Part shown: piece by piece, positions 16,689 through 25,281 of the stretch
Position numbering within the stretch: the stretch's first letter is position 1
Layout of the letters: each line of letters opens with the position of its first letter
Assembly (NCBI RefSeq): GCF_036250675.1
Contig: NZ_CP109592.1
Coordinates: forward strand, 7,254,001-7,318,000
DNA length: 64,000 nucleotides
Direction: 5' to 3'
From: Streptomyces sp. NBC_01689
GTDB taxonomy: Bacteria > Actinomycetota > Actinomycetes > Streptomycetales > Streptomycetaceae
Made by a program: the position numbers and the translations under genes
The notes under the pieces: generated by a model
Told to the model about the DNA's origin: nothing
What the model saw: only the letters and a program-made list of their open reading frames with translations
The model's database searches: none

Positions 16689-18218
16689 GTGGCAGCAGCA
16701 CCAGTCTGGAGTGTCGACCCCCGTACCGGGAAGCAGCGCGAGCAGGTTGCGGTGGAGGCCACAGCCCAGGAGGTCGACGAGACCGTCCGCGCCGCGCACG
16801 CCGCGCGGGGAGCCCTCGTGGACCGCACCGTGCGCGCGGCCTTCCTGCGGACCGCCGCGGACCTCCTCGAAGGGGCCAGGGACCAGCTCGTCGAGGCCGC
16901 CGACGCGGAGACCGCGCTCGGCCCGGTCCGGCTCACCGGCGAACTCGCCCGCACCTGCTACCAGTTGCGGGCCTTCGGGGACATCGTCGACGAGGGCGCG
17001 TTCCTCGACGTCGTGATCAACCACCCCGACGACACGGCGACCCCGCCGATCCCGGACCTGCGCCGCTACAAGGTGCCGCTGGGCGTCGTCGCGGTCTACT
17101 CGGCCTCGAACTTCCCCTTCGCCTTCTCGGTCGCCGGCGGCGACACCGCGAGCGCGCTCGCGGCCGGCTGCCCGGTCGTGGTCAAGGCGCACCCCGACCA
17201 TCCCGCGCTCTCCGAGCTGGTCGCGGCCGTCCTGCGCCGCGCCGCCGGCCGGCACGGCATCCCGGTGGGGGTCGTCGGTCTGGTGCACGGCTTCGAGGCG
17301 GGCGTCGAACTCGTCCGGCACCCGCTGGTCGCGGCGGCCGGCTTCACCGGGTCCGTCCGTGGCGGCCGGGCGCTCTTCGACGCGGCGGCCGCGCGCCCCG
17401 TGCCGATCCCCTTCCACGGCGAACTCGGCTCCCTGAACCCCGTCGTCGTCACCGAGGCCGCGGCGGCCGAGCGGGCCGAGGCGATCGGTGCCGGACTCGC
17501 GGGTTCGATGACGCTGGGCGTCGGCCAGTTCTGTGTGAAGCCCGGCCTGGTGCTGGCCCCGGCGAGCGCGGCGGGCGACCGTCTGGTCAAGTCCCTCACG
17601 GACGCGGTCAGCAACACCGACGCGGGTGTCCTCCTCGACCACCGCATGCGCGACAACTTCGTCGCCGGCGTCACCGAGCGCGCCGAACTGCCGGGTGTGG
17701 AGGCCCCGGTGACGCCCGGCGCGGGCGGCGAGCACACGGTGAGCCCCGGCTTCCTGACCGTCCCGGCGGAGAAGCTCACGACAGCCGGCGAGCACGACCT
17801 CCTCCTGGAGGAGTGCTTCGGCCCGCTCACGGTGCTCGTCCGCTACGAGGACGACTCCGAGGCGCGCGCGGTCCTGTCCCGGCTGCCCGGCAACCTCACC
17901 GCGACCGTGCAGCTCTCCGCCGAGGAGGCGGCGGGCCAGGGCCGCGGCGCCGAGATCCTCGCCGAGCTGACACCGCTCGCCGGACGCGTCCTGGTCAACG
18001 GCTGGCCGACCGGCGTCGCCGTCGCCCCGGCCCAGCACCACGGCGGCCCGTACCCCGCCACGACGTCCACGTCGACCTCCGTCGGCGGTACGGCGATCGA
18101 GCGGTGGCTGCGGCCGGTCGCCTATCAGGGCGCTCCCGAGGCGCTGCTGCCGGCCGAACTGCGGGACGACAACCCGCTGGGCCTGCCGCGCCGCTTCAAC
18201 GGGCGGCTGGAGCGCTGA
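16689..18218 (+). CDS. NADP-dependent aldehyde dehydrogenase, alpha-ketoglutaric semialdehyde dehydrogenase type
   Basis: A 509-residue aldehyde dehydrogenase of the branch that oxidises 2,5-dioxovalerate (alpha-ketoglutaric semialdehyde) to 2-oxoglutarate, the final step of oxidative galacturonate/glucarate, arabinose or hydroxyproline breakdown. It has the substrate/cofactor segment VYSASNFPFAFSVAGGDTASALAAG, the general-base Glu in FHGELGSLNP (about 245) and the nucleophile Cys in VGQFCVKPG (about 282). The end ATTSTSTSVGGTAIERWLRPV is typical of this branch. GTG 16689 follows a GGAGGG ribosome site; the frame upstream overlaps the divergent IclR gene and is shadow. It is divergent from the IclR gene. 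The pectin block near position 1 makes a uronic-acid role plausible but not proven. Confidence 0.88.
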   Translation: MAAAPVWSVDPRTGKQREQVAVEATAQEVDETVRAAHAARGALVDRTVRAAFLRTAADLLEGARDQLVEAADAETALGPVRLTGELARTCYQLRAFGDIVDEGAFLDVVINHPDDTATPPIPDLRRYKVPLGVVAVYSASNFPFAFSVAGGDTASALAAGCPVVVKAHPDHPALSELVAAVLRRAAGRHGIPVGVVGLVHGFEAGVELVRHPLVAAAGFTGSVRGGRALFDAAAARPVPIPFHGELGSLNPVVVTEAAAAERAEAIGAGLAGSMTLGVGQFCVKPGLVLAPASAAGDRLVKSLTDAVSNTDAGVLLDHRMRDNFVAGVTERAELPGVEAPVTPGAGGEHTVSPGFLTVPAEKLTTAGEHDLLLEECFGPLTVLVRYEDDSEARAVLSRLPGNLTATVQLSAEEAAGQGRGAEILAELTPLAGRVLVNGWPTGVAVAPAQHHGGPYPATTSTSTSVGGTAIERWLRPVAYQGAPEALLPAELRDDNPLGLPRRFNGRLER

Positions 18219-18241
18219 GAGTTCCGCGGGCGGGCACCCTC

Positions 18242-18271
18242 GTGCCCGCGGCCTCGCACGGCCGCGGGCAC
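18242..18271 (+). terminator. Hairpin after the aldehyde dehydrogenase gene
   Basis: Perfect 12-bp GC arms with a 6-nt loop start 24 nt after the stop codon. Confidence 0.7.
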
Positions 18272-18340
18272 ACCCGGCCGGTCCCGTGGTGTGCCGTGCC
18301 CGGTCCGGGCGCGCCCCGGTGGACCTGGGAGACTTGACGG

Positions 18341-18949
18341 ATGGACGTGGAACTTCCCGAACTCCCCTTCTCCCTGCGCACCTACGGCCCGGACGGACAC
18401 TGGTCCTACGAGGACGGGGTGCTCGCCGGCTGGGCCGGCGGCCGCCAGGACCGTTTCGTGCCGCCCACCGGCGAGGCCCTGGACCCCGCCTCGGACGCGC
18501 CCCGGCTGCTCGGCGCCCCCGAGGGCGACTTCCAGCTGATCGCCCGGGTCACGGTCGGTTTCGGCGCCTCCTTCGACGCGGGCGTGCTCTACGTCCACGT
18601 GGGGGAGCGGGCCTGGGCGAAGCTCTGCCTGGAGTACTCCCCGGACGTGCCGACCGTCTGCACGGTGGTCACCCGCGGTCATTCCGACGACGCCAACTCC
18701 TTCACCGTGGACGGCAGTTCCGTCTGGCTACGGATCAGCAGGACCGGCCGCGCCTTCGCCTTCCACGCCTCCCGCAACGGAACGAAGTGGACCTTCATCC
18801 GGCTCTTCACGCTGGGTGACGAGAAGGAGACGTCCGACGCGCTGGTCGGCTTCATGACGCAGTCCCCGCTGGGGGAGGGGTGCGTGGTCACGTACGACGG
18901 CATCGAGTTCCGCCCGGACTGGCCCGAGGACCTGAGGGACGGCAGCTGA
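18341..18949 (+). CDS. DUF1349 domain-containing protein
   Basis: A 202-residue single-domain protein with a concanavalin-A-like beta sandwich (DUF1349; related to yeast 'regulation of enolase 1' proteins). The typical pattern is seen in DFQLIARVTVGFGASFDAGVLYVHVGERAWAKLCLEYSPD and in NGTKWTFIRLFTL. It has no signal peptide. Function is unknown; the fold often binds sugars. It is preceded by a terminator and followed by a GNAT gene on the same strand. The ATG at 18341 has only a weak purine stretch upstream (CTGGGAGA about 12 nt before). Confidence 0.8.
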   Translation: MDVELPELPFSLRTYGPDGHWSYEDGVLAGWAGGRQDRFVPPTGEALDPASDAPRLLGAPEGDFQLIARVTVGFGASFDAGVLYVHVGERAWAKLCLEYSPDVPTVCTVVTRGHSDDANSFTVDGSSVWLRISRTGRAFAFHASRNGTKWTFIRLFTLGDEKETSDALVGFMTQSPLGEGCVVTYDGIEFRPDWPEDLRDGS

Positions 18950-19056
18950 CGCACCGCCGGGACGCGTGGGCCGGCCGGCGGGGCGGCCGGGGCACGACGC
19001 CCCCCCCGGTCCGGCCCCACCGGAACCGGAACCCCCGCTACCACGTCCTCCGCTGC

Positions 19057-19563
19057 ATGATCAGAACGCACCGCACCGCCGGCTCCCTCGTGATCAGGAC
19101 CGCACTGGCCGGCGAGGCCGCCGCCATCGCCGACCTGCATGTCCGCGCCCGCGCCACCTACTACCCGGACGGTCTGCCCGAGGACGGACTCGACTGGCCG
19201 GCGCTCTGGCGCGGCGCCATCGAGCGCCCGGACAGCCACGTGCTGTGCGGGGTGCGCGACGGCAGGCTGGCCGCCGTCGCCTCCTTCCGCAGGGACGAGG
19301 GCGCGCCCGCCGACTCCGTGAAGCTCTTCCAGTTCCACGTGGCCCCCGACCACTGGCGGTCCGGCGTCGGCACCTCCCTGCACGCGGCCTGCGTGGAGGA
19401 GTGGCAGGCCGACGGGGTGCGGACGGCCACCCTCGACGTGCACGCCGGCAACGCACGCGCGCAGGCCTTCTACGCACGCCAGGGCTGGTTCCCGGACCCG
19501 GAGAACCCACCGGCCGAGGGCGACCACCACCTCTTCCTGCGCTATGCCGTCCCCGGGGAATGA
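19057..19563 (+). CDS. GNAT family N-acetyltransferase
   Basis: A 168-residue acetyltransferase. Motif A is in VKLFQFHVAPDHWRSGVGTSLHAACVEEW (loop RSGVGTSL) and motif B in DVHAGNARAQAFYARQGWF, the usual acetyl-CoA site. The substrate is unknown. ATG 19057 was taken; GTG 19090 (starting at VIRTALAGEAAAIADLHV) is a good alternative because the family core begins there and no strong ribosome site supports either. It lies 89 nt before the DsbA-like gene on the same strand. Confidence 0.82.
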   Translation: MIRTHRTAGSLVIRTALAGEAAAIADLHVRARATYYPDGLPEDGLDWPALWRGAIERPDSHVLCGVRDGRLAAVASFRRDEGAPADSVKLFQFHVAPDHWRSGVGTSLHAACVEEWQADGVRTATLDVHAGNARAQAFYARQGWFPDPENPPAEGDHHLFLRYAVPGE

Positions 19564-19651
19564 ACCCGGACGGCGATACGTTTCCGCACGAGGACCCGCG
19601 GAGGACCGCCGACGTGTCCCCGTAGCCGTGCGACCTGGAGAGAGCCGAGAC

Positions 19652-20371
19652 ATGCGCGTCGAGATCTGGAGCGACATCGCCTGCCCGTGGTGCTACGTGG
19701 GAAAGGCGCGCTTCGAGAAGGCGCTCGCGGCCTTCCCGCACCGCGACGAGGTCGAGGTGGTGCACCGTTCCTTCGAACTCGACCCCGGCCGCGCCAAGGG
19801 TGACGTCCAGCCCGTGCTCGCGATGCTCACCAAGAAGTACGGCATGAGCGAGGCGCAGGCGCAGGCCGGCGAGGAGAACCTGGGCACCCAGGCCGCGGCC
19901 GAGGGCCTCGCCTACCGCACCCGGGACCGCGACCACGGCAACACCTTCGACATGCACCGCCTCCTGCACCTCGCCAAGGAGCAGGGCCGTCAGGACGAGC
20001 TGATCGGCCTGTTGTACCGGGCGAACTTCGCCGAGGAGCGGACCGTCTTCGACGACGACGAGCGGCTCGTGGAGCTGGCCGTCGCCGCCGGTCTCGACGC
20101 CGACGCGGCCCGCGGGGTCCTCGCCGACCCGTCCGCGTACGCGGACGACGTGCGCGCCGACGAGCGGGAAGCGGCCGAGCTGGGCGCGAACGGTGTGCCG
20201 TTCTTCGTCCTGGACCGCAAGTACGGGGTCTCCGGCGCCCAGCCCGCCGAGGTCTTCACCCAGGCGCTGACGCAGGCCTGGGGAGAGCGCCCGCCGCTCC
20301 GGCTGATCCAGCAGGGTTCCGCCGACGCGGAGACCTGTGGCCCGGACGGATGCGCCGTACCGCAGAAGTGA
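19652..20371 (+). CDS. DsbA family oxidoreductase, FrnE-like
   Basis: A 239-residue cytoplasmic thioredoxin-fold protein of the FrnE/2-hydroxychromene isomerase-like DsbA group. The active site is CPWC in WSDIACPWCYVGKARFEKAL near the N-terminus, and the cis-Pro loop is in GANGVPFFVLDRKYGVSGAQP. No signal peptide is present, which separates it from periplasmic DsbA. Such proteins act as disulfide isomerases/reductases; some serve polyketide pathways (frenolicin) and some oxidative-stress defence. The C-terminus has an extra CGPDGC pair. GGAGAG precedes the ATG. It could be co-transcribed with the GNAT gene. Confidence 0.9.
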   Translation: MRVEIWSDIACPWCYVGKARFEKALAAFPHRDEVEVVHRSFELDPGRAKGDVQPVLAMLTKKYGMSEAQAQAGEENLGTQAAAEGLAYRTRDRDHGNTFDMHRLLHLAKEQGRQDELIGLLYRANFAEERTVFDDDERLVELAVAAGLDADAARGVLADPSAYADDVRADEREAAELGANGVPFFVLDRKYGVSGAQPAEVFTQALTQAWGERPPLRLIQQGSADAETCGPDGCAVPQK

Positions 20372-20468
20372 AACGCGCTGGTCGGGGCGGTTGTATAAGC
20401 GTTCGTTGAGGGAACCGGGCAGAACTTCGCAATGGACGAGGGGTCGCCGGGGCCGCAGAGTGGGTCGC

Positions 20469-21518
20469 ATGGAGACCTTCGAGAGCCTGGTACGCGCCGA
20501 GTTCGCCCCGGAGAACACCTATCTGAACACCGCGAGCACCGGGCTGCTGCCGGCCCGCGCGGTGACCGCCCTGAGTGCCGCCGTCGCGTCCGTCGCCGCC
20601 GGGCGGCCCGCCGACATGTTCGCGGACGTCGAGGCCGCCCGGGCCTCGTTCGCCCGGCTGGTACGGGTCCCGGCCGCCCGGGTCGCGGCGGGTGCCTCGG
20701 TCGCCGTCTACAGCGGACTGATCGCCGCCGCACTGCCGCCCGGCGCCGAAGTGCTCACCGCCGAGGCCGACTTCAGTTCCGTGGTGAACCCCTTCCACAT
20801 GCGCGGCGACCTCAAGGTGCGCGCCGTGCCGCTGGAACGGCTCGCCGAGTCGGTGCGCCCGGGCACCGCGCTCGTCGCGGTCAGCGCGGCACAGTCCGCG
20901 GACGGCCGCCTCGCCGATCTCCCCGCGATCCGCGAGGCCGCGCGGACCCACGGCGCCCGGACCTACGTCGACGCGTCCCAGGCCGCGGGCTGGCTGCCGC
21001 TGACCGCGGACGCCGACGACTTCGTCTCCTCCGTCGCCTTCAAATGGCTGCTCTGCCCGCGGGGTGTGGCCTTCCTGACCGTCCCGGAGGACTTCGGCGG
21101 ACTCACCGCCGTGTTCGCCGGCTGGGTCGCGGGAGAGGCGCCCTGGGACAGCTGCTACGGACCGGTCGAGGAACTCGCCCACTCGGCGCGGCGGTTCGAC
21201 GAGAGCCCCAGCCTCTTCTCCTACGCGGGGGCCCGGCACTCACTGGAACTGCTCGAGGAACTGGGTCCGGAACGCGTACTCGCCCATGACGTGGGTCTCG
21301 CGGACCGGTTCCGCGCCGGGGTGCGGGAGCTCGGCCACGAACCGGTGCCCGCGCCGGGCTCGGCGATCGTCTCCGTGCCCGGACTCGGCCGTCTGCAACC
21401 GGAGTTGAGCGAGTCCGGGATCCAGGTCTCCGACCGGGCGGGCCATCTGCGCGCCGCCTTCCACCTGTACAACACGCAGGCCGACGTCGACCGCCTGCTG
21501 GAGGCTCTGCGCCCCTGA
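20469..21518 (+). CDS. Class V PLP-dependent aminotransferase
   Basis: A 349-residue fold-type I PLP enzyme of the class V (cysteine desulfurase/isopenicillin-N-epimerase-like) group. It opens with the family start NTYLNTASTGLLP. The PLP Asp and neighbour are in ARTYVDASQAAGWLPL, and the Schiff-base Lys is in SSVAFKWLLCPRGVAFL. The reaction cannot be decided: it may be a racemase, a desulfurase or a lyase. Start ATG 20469 was chosen because the conserved core begins at once; the frame upstream is open but Arg-rich shadow. A 34-bp perfect hairpin ends the gene. Confidence 0.85.
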   Translation: METFESLVRAEFAPENTYLNTASTGLLPARAVTALSAAVASVAAGRPADMFADVEAARASFARLVRVPAARVAAGASVAVYSGLIAAALPPGAEVLTAEADFSSVVNPFHMRGDLKVRAVPLERLAESVRPGTALVAVSAAQSADGRLADLPAIREAARTHGARTYVDASQAAGWLPLTADADDFVSSVAFKWLLCPRGVAFLTVPEDFGGLTAVFAGWVAGEAPWDSCYGPVEELAHSARRFDESPSLFSYAGARHSLELLEELGPERVLAHDVGLADRFRAGVRELGHEPVPAPGSAIVSVPGLGRLQPELSESGIQVSDRAGHLRAAFHLYNTQADVDRLLEALRP

Positions 21519-21530
21519 GGCCCGGCGACT

Positions 21531-21604
21531 CCCGGCGAGGGGAGAGCCGTGGCCGCGGACCGCCACGAGCGGCGGTCCGCGGCCACGGCTCTCCCCTCGC
21601 CGGG
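21531..21604. terminator. 34-bp perfect-stem bidirectional terminator
   Basis: Arms 21531-21564 and 21571-21604 are exact reverse complements with a 6-nt loop (ACGAGC). The hairpin sits between the convergent aminotransferase and ectD genes, 12 nt from each stop codon. The stem is much longer than normal intrinsic terminators. Confidence 0.85.
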
Positions 21605-21615
21605 GCGGGCCCGGG

Positions 21616-22503
21616 TCAGCGCACCGGGGTGAAGTCGCGGGCCCCGATGAACTCGGGCCTGCGCACGGGTGCCGCGAAGGGTTCGACGGCCGCGTTCTCC
21701 ACGCTGTTGAACACGATGAAGACGTTGCTGCGCGGGAACGGGGTGATGTTGTCCCCCGAGCCGTGCATGCAGTTGCAGTCGAACCAGGTCGCCGAACCTG
21801 CCTTGCCCGTGAACAGCTTGATGCCGTGCCGGCCGGCGAAGTCGGTCAGCGCCTCGTCGGACGGCGTGCCGGCGTCCTGCATCTGCAGCGACTGCTTGTA
21901 GTTGTCCTTCGGCGTGGACCCCGCGCAGCCGAGGAACGTCCGGTGCGACCCCGGCATGATCATGAGGCCGCCGTTGGTGTCGTGGTTCTCGGTCAGCGCG
22001 ATCGACACGGACACGGTCCGCATGTTCGGCAGCCCGTCCTCGGCGTGCCAGGTCTCGAAGTCCGAGTGCCAGTAGAACCCGCTGGCCCCGAAGCCCGGCT
22101 TGACGTTGATCCGCGACTGGTGGACGTAGACGTCCGAGCCGAGGATCTGCCGGGCCCGGCCGACCACGCGCTCGTCGCGGACGAGGCGGGCGAAGACCTC
22201 GCTGATCCGGTGCACCTCGAAGACGGACCGGATCTCCAGCGACTTCGGCTCGATGATGGAGCGCTCGTCCGCCCGGATCGCGGGATCGGTGACGATCCGC
22301 TCCAGCTCCCGCCGGTACACGGCGACCTCGTCCTCGCCGAGGAGCTCCTCGACCGGGAGGAAGCCGTCCCGCTCGTACGCGTGCAGTTCGGCACCGGTGA
22401 TCGGACCGGGCGCGTCCGGCGCACCCCAGACGACCGGGTCCTGGCGGGGGACGGACACCTCGGTGGCGCCGCGGCTGGGATAGAGATCGGTGAGGGTGGT
22501 CAT
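21616..22503 (-). CDS. ectD: Ectoine hydroxylase
   Basis: EctD converts ectoine to 5-hydroxyectoine, a compatible solute, using Fe(II), oxygen and 2-oxoglutarate in the cytoplasm. The 295-residue length matches the family. The family signature FYWHSDFETWHAEDGLPNMR is complete; it gives the iron ligands His146 and Asp148, and the third is His247 in CNCMHGSGDN. ATG 22503 was chosen because it gives the usual EctD N-terminus (MTTLTDLYPSRG) 7 nt after the ectC stop. It is the last gene of ectABCD and is followed by a strong terminator. Confidence 0.97.
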   Translation of the reverse strand: MTTLTDLYPSRGATEVSVPRQDPVVWGAPDAPGPITGAELHAYERDGFLPVEELLGEDEVAVYRRELERIVTDPAIRADERSIIEPKSLEIRSVFEVHRISEVFARLVRDERVVGRARQILGSDVYVHQSRINVKPGFGASGFYWHSDFETWHAEDGLPNMRTVSVSIALTENHDTNGGLMIMPGSHRTFLGCAGSTPKDNYKQSLQMQDAGTPSDEALTDFAGRHGIKLFTGKAGSATWFDCNCMHGSGDNITPFPRSNVFIVFNSVENAAVEPFAAPVRRPEFIGARDFTPVR

Positions 22504-22510
22504 CGGTCTG

Positions 22511-22909
22511 TCACACCTCCTCGGTGAGCAGCGGGTAGACGCCGTTCTCGTCGTGGTCCTCGCGCCCGGTGACGGGCGGGTTGAAGACACAGATGCAGCG
22601 GAAGTCCTTCTTGATCCGCATCGTGTGCCTCTCGTGTCCGTCGAGGAGGTACGTGGTGCCGGGGGTGATCGTGTACGTCGCCCCGGTCTCGTCGTCGGTG
22701 AGTTCGGCCTCGCCCTCGACGCACACGACGGCCTCGATGTGGTTCGCGTACCACATGGACGTCTTCGTGCCCGCGTACAGGATCGTCTCGTGCACGGAGA
22801 AGCCGACCTTCTCCCTGGCGAGGACGACGCGCTTGCTCTCCCAGGTGCCCGAGGCCGACTTCACGTGCCGGTCGGTGCCTTCGATGTCCTTGAACGAACG
22901 GACTATCAC
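22511..22909 (-). CDS. ectC: L-ectoine synthase
   Basis: EctC closes the ring of N-gamma-acetyl-L-2,4-diaminobutyrate to give ectoine. The 132-residue single cupin domain is the normal size. Recognisable parts are the start [16 protein letters not shown], the metal-site region [20 protein letters not shown] and [26 protein letters not shown]. It lies between ectB (52 nt) and ectD (7 nt) in the same operon and ends with the acidic tail usual for EctC. Confidence 0.97.
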   Translation of the reverse strand: MIVRSFKDIEGTDRHVKSASGTWESKRVVLAREKVGFSVHETILYAGTKTSMWYANHIEAVVCVEGEAELTDDETGATYTITPGTTYLLDGHERHTMRIKKDFRCICVFNPPVTGREDHDENGVYPLLTEEV

Positions 22910-22961
22910 GATGCTGCGATGCCTCTCTCTCGTTGCTCGGGTACGGGGTTCGGAAGGGGTC

Positions 22962-24233
22962 TCAGAGGGTCTCGCGGACGGCGCGGGCGAGGATGCGCAG
23001 GCCTTCGTCGAGTTCCTCGGGGGTGATGGTGAGAGCCGGGAGGAGCTTCACGACCTCGCTCTCCGGGCCCGACGTCTCGATGAGCAGGCCGAGTTCGAAG
23101 GCGCGCCGCGCGACGCGTCCGGCACGCTCCTTCTCGTGGAACTCCAGGCCCCAGACGAGCCCGCGCCCCCGGTACTCCCGGACATCGGCGAGGTTCTCCT
23201 CGGTGATGCCGATCAGGCCCTGCTCGATCTGCTCGCCGCGGGTGCGGGTCTGCTTCTCCATGGCGGAGCCGTCCGACCAGTAGGTCTCCAGGGTCGCGGC
23301 GGCCGTGACGAAGGCGGGGTTGTTGCCGCGGAAGGTGCCGTTGTGCTCGCCGGGCTCCCAGACGTCCAGTTCCGGCTTGAACAGGCACAGCGACATGGGC
23401 ATTCCGTAGCCGCTGATGGACTTGGACACGGTCACGATGTCGGGGACGATCCCGGCCTCCTCGAAGGAGAAGAACGCTCCCGTCCGGCCGCAGCCCATCT
23501 GGATGTCGTCGACGATCAGCAGCATGTCCCGGCGCCGGCACAGGTCGGCGAGGGCGCGCAGCCACTCCGGCCGGGCGACGTTGATGCCGCCCTCGCCCTG
23601 GACGGTCTCCACGATGACCGCGGCGGGCTGGTTGAGGCCGGACCCCTGGTCCTCCAGCAGACGCTCGAACCAGAGGAAGTCCGGCACCTGGCCGTCGAAG
23701 TAGTTGTCGAACGGCATCGGGGTGCCGTGCACGAGCGGGACCCCGGCGCCGGCGCGCTTGAAGGCGTTGCCGGTGACGGCGAGCGACCCGAGCGACATCC
23801 CGTGGAAGGCGTTGGTGAAGGACACGATCGCCTCGCGCCCCTTCACCTTCCGCGCCAGCTTCAGCGCGGACTCCACGGCATTGGTGCCGGTGGGGCCGGG
23901 GAACATCACCTTGTACGGCAGGTCCCGCGGTCGCAGCACGAGGTTCTGGAAGGCTTCCAGGAACGCGCGTTTGGCGGTCGTCGACATGTCCAGACCGTGG
24001 GTGACGCCGTCGCGTTCCAGGTAGTCGATCAGGGCCCGTTTCAGTACCGGGTTGTTGTGCCCGTAGTTGAGGGAACCGGCTCCGGCGAAGAAGTCCAGGT
24101 ACGCGTGTCCGTCCTCGTCGTACATCCGGCTGCCCTGGGCCCGGTCGAAGACGGTGGGCCAGCTGCGGCAGTAGCTGCGCACCTCCGACTCCAGGGTCTC
24201 GAAGACGCTCAGGTCGGGCTGGGTGATGGTCAC
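22962..24233 (-). CDS. ectB: Diaminobutyrate--2-oxoglutarate transaminase
   Basis: EctB makes L-2,4-diaminobutyrate from aspartate semialdehyde and glutamate, the first step of ectoine synthesis. The 423-residue protein is a class III aminotransferase with [15 protein letters not shown] at the start, [20 protein letters not shown] for phosphate binding, [15 protein letters not shown] with the PLP-ring Asp, and the PLP lysine at about 271 in [16 protein letters not shown] 24233 has GAGGAG upstream and lies 29 nt after the ectA stop. Confidence 0.97.
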   Translation of the reverse strand: MTITQPDLSVFETLESEVRSYCRSWPTVFDRAQGSRMYDEDGHAYLDFFAGAGSLNYGHNNPVLKRALIDYLERDGVTHGLDMSTTAKRAFLEAFQNLVLRPRDLPYKVMFPGPTGTNAVESALKLARKVKGREAIVSFTNAFHGMSLGSLAVTGNAFKRAGAGVPLVHGTPMPFDNYFDGQVPDFLWFERLLEDQGSGLNQPAAVIVETVQGEGGINVARPEWLRALADLCRRRDMLLIVDDIQMGCGRTGAFFSFEEAGIVPDIVTVSKSISGYGMPMSLCLFKPELDVWEPGEHNGTFRGNNPAFVTAAATLETYWSDGSAMEKQTRTRGEQIEQGLIGITEENLADVREYRGRGLVWGLEFHEKERAGRVARRAFELGLLIETSGPESEVVKLLPALTITPEELDEGLRILARAVRETL

Positions 24234-24262
24234 GGCGGAATCGCTCCTCGGTGCGTGGGGGG

Positions 24263-24820
24263 TCAGAGGGAGAGGGGACCGATGCGGTACAGGACTTCGG
24301 GGTCGTGGGGCCCGTCCGGGCCGTTCGGGAACTGCCCCGACCCGAACAGCACCTCGCGCTCGACCTGTGCGCCGTGGCGGGCGGCGTAGGAGGTGAAGAG
24401 ACGCTCGGAGGCGGTGTTGCCGGGGGTGATGGTGGTCTCGATCCCGCTGATCGTCCGCTCCCGGGCGACCCGCGCCGTCAGTCCGTCGAGCAGGGCCGCG
24501 GCCAGCCCGCGTCCGCGGTGCGAGGCGTCGACGGCGACCTGCCAGACGAGCAGGGTGTCCGGGCGCTCGGGCCGGACGTACCCGGTGACGAAACCGACGG
24601 GGCGCCCCGTCGGGTCCGCCGTGTCACGCGCGACCACCGAGGTGCCGGCGAAGTCGCGGCACCACAGCAGATAGCTGTACGAGGAGTTCAGGTCGAGGGT
24701 TTCGGAGTCCTTGGCGATGCGCCAGAGGGCGGCCCCGTCGGCCACCTCCGGACGGTCGATCCGAAGGCCCTCTGGTATTTCCAGGAATTCCGCTGGCAGG
24801 TCTGTCTGTGCGGCGGTCAT
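24263..24820 (-). CDS. ectA: L-2,4-diaminobutyrate N-gamma-acetyltransferase
   Basis: EctA transfers acetyl from acetyl-CoA to diaminobutyrate. The 185-residue GNAT protein has DGAALWRIAKDSETLDLNSS (the substrate-site region of EctA) with SYSYLLWCRDFAGTSVVA, and the acetyl-CoA motif VAVDASHRGRGLAAALLDGL. It is the first gene of ectABCD. The ATG at 24820 has no clear ribosome site (GTAAATTCAATCCGC upstream), so initiation may be weak or depend on upstream structure; the 460-bp AT-richer leader upstream is a likely place for osmotic and nitrogen control. Confidence 0.95.
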   Translation of the reverse strand: MTAAQTDLPAEFLEIPEGLRIDRPEVADGAALWRIAKDSETLDLNSSYSYLLWCRDFAGTSVVARDTADPTGRPVGFVTGYVRPERPDTLLVWQVAVDASHRGRGLAAALLDGLTARVARERTISGIETTITPGNTASERLFTSYAARHGAQVEREVLFGSGQFPNGPDGPHDPEVLYRIGPLSL

Positions 24821-25206
24821 GCGGATTGAATTTACCCATGGAAATTGAAAAATGCATCGTCGACGGGGGTTACATGCAGGGCGGTCCTGTGTTATCCCGT
24901 GGCCGTCCGTGCCTACTTGGAGGCCGTCGAAAGATTCAGGTGTGTCCGTATATTACGGAAGGAAACGGACGTCCTGTGGAGTGTGTCACAACGATGTAAT
25001 GTCCATGAGACCTGCCCGAATCACGCCGATCGGCGTTCGCGAAATATTTGCGTTTAGTGGCTTGGAAAGCGGGCAGAAGGACATGAAAACCTGCGCCGAA
25101 TTAATATCCGAATAGGCGGGCGGCGCGCGGCGGGTGAAGTGAATGCGTGTCGTGTCGGATTCGTGAAGACGTCGCCGGACATCGCCGGACATCGTGCGGG
25201 AACGGG
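24821..25206 (-). promoter_or_regulatory. AT-richer leader/promoter region of ectABCD
   Basis: This gene-free stretch is clearly less GC-rich than its neighbours. It contains a perfect palindrome TCCGTATATTACGGA at 24945-24959, a perfect palindrome ACGCCGATCGGCGT at 25023-25036, a near-palindrome around AAATATTT at 25039-25051, and GTCAC-N6-GTAAT at 24985-25000, a weak match to a GlnR box. Small open frames exist here but have no coding signature. It is upstream of ectA on the minus strand and probably holds its promoter and operators. Confidence 0.6.
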
Positions 25207-25250
25207 GCGGGGCGGTGTGCCCGGACGAGTGTCCGGGCACACCGCCCCGC
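25207..25250 (-). terminator. 20-bp perfect-stem terminator after the DUF4097 gene
   Basis: Arms 25207-25226 and 25231-25250 are exact reverse complements with a 4-nt loop, 31 nt beyond the stop of the DUF4097 gene (25282). Confidence 0.8.
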
Positions 25251-25281
25251 GGGCGCCCTCCCGGGTCGGATCCGCCGGGGC

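Noticed and set aside
18880..19056. Earlier start for the second GNAT gene
   Set aside because: The extra residues overlap the DUF1349 gene and are unlike the family; a start at 19057 or 19090 fits better.
24852..25115. 87-codon frame upstream of ectA
   Set aside because: No ribosome site, no domain, and composition typical of non-coding AT-richer DNA; treated as regulatory region.
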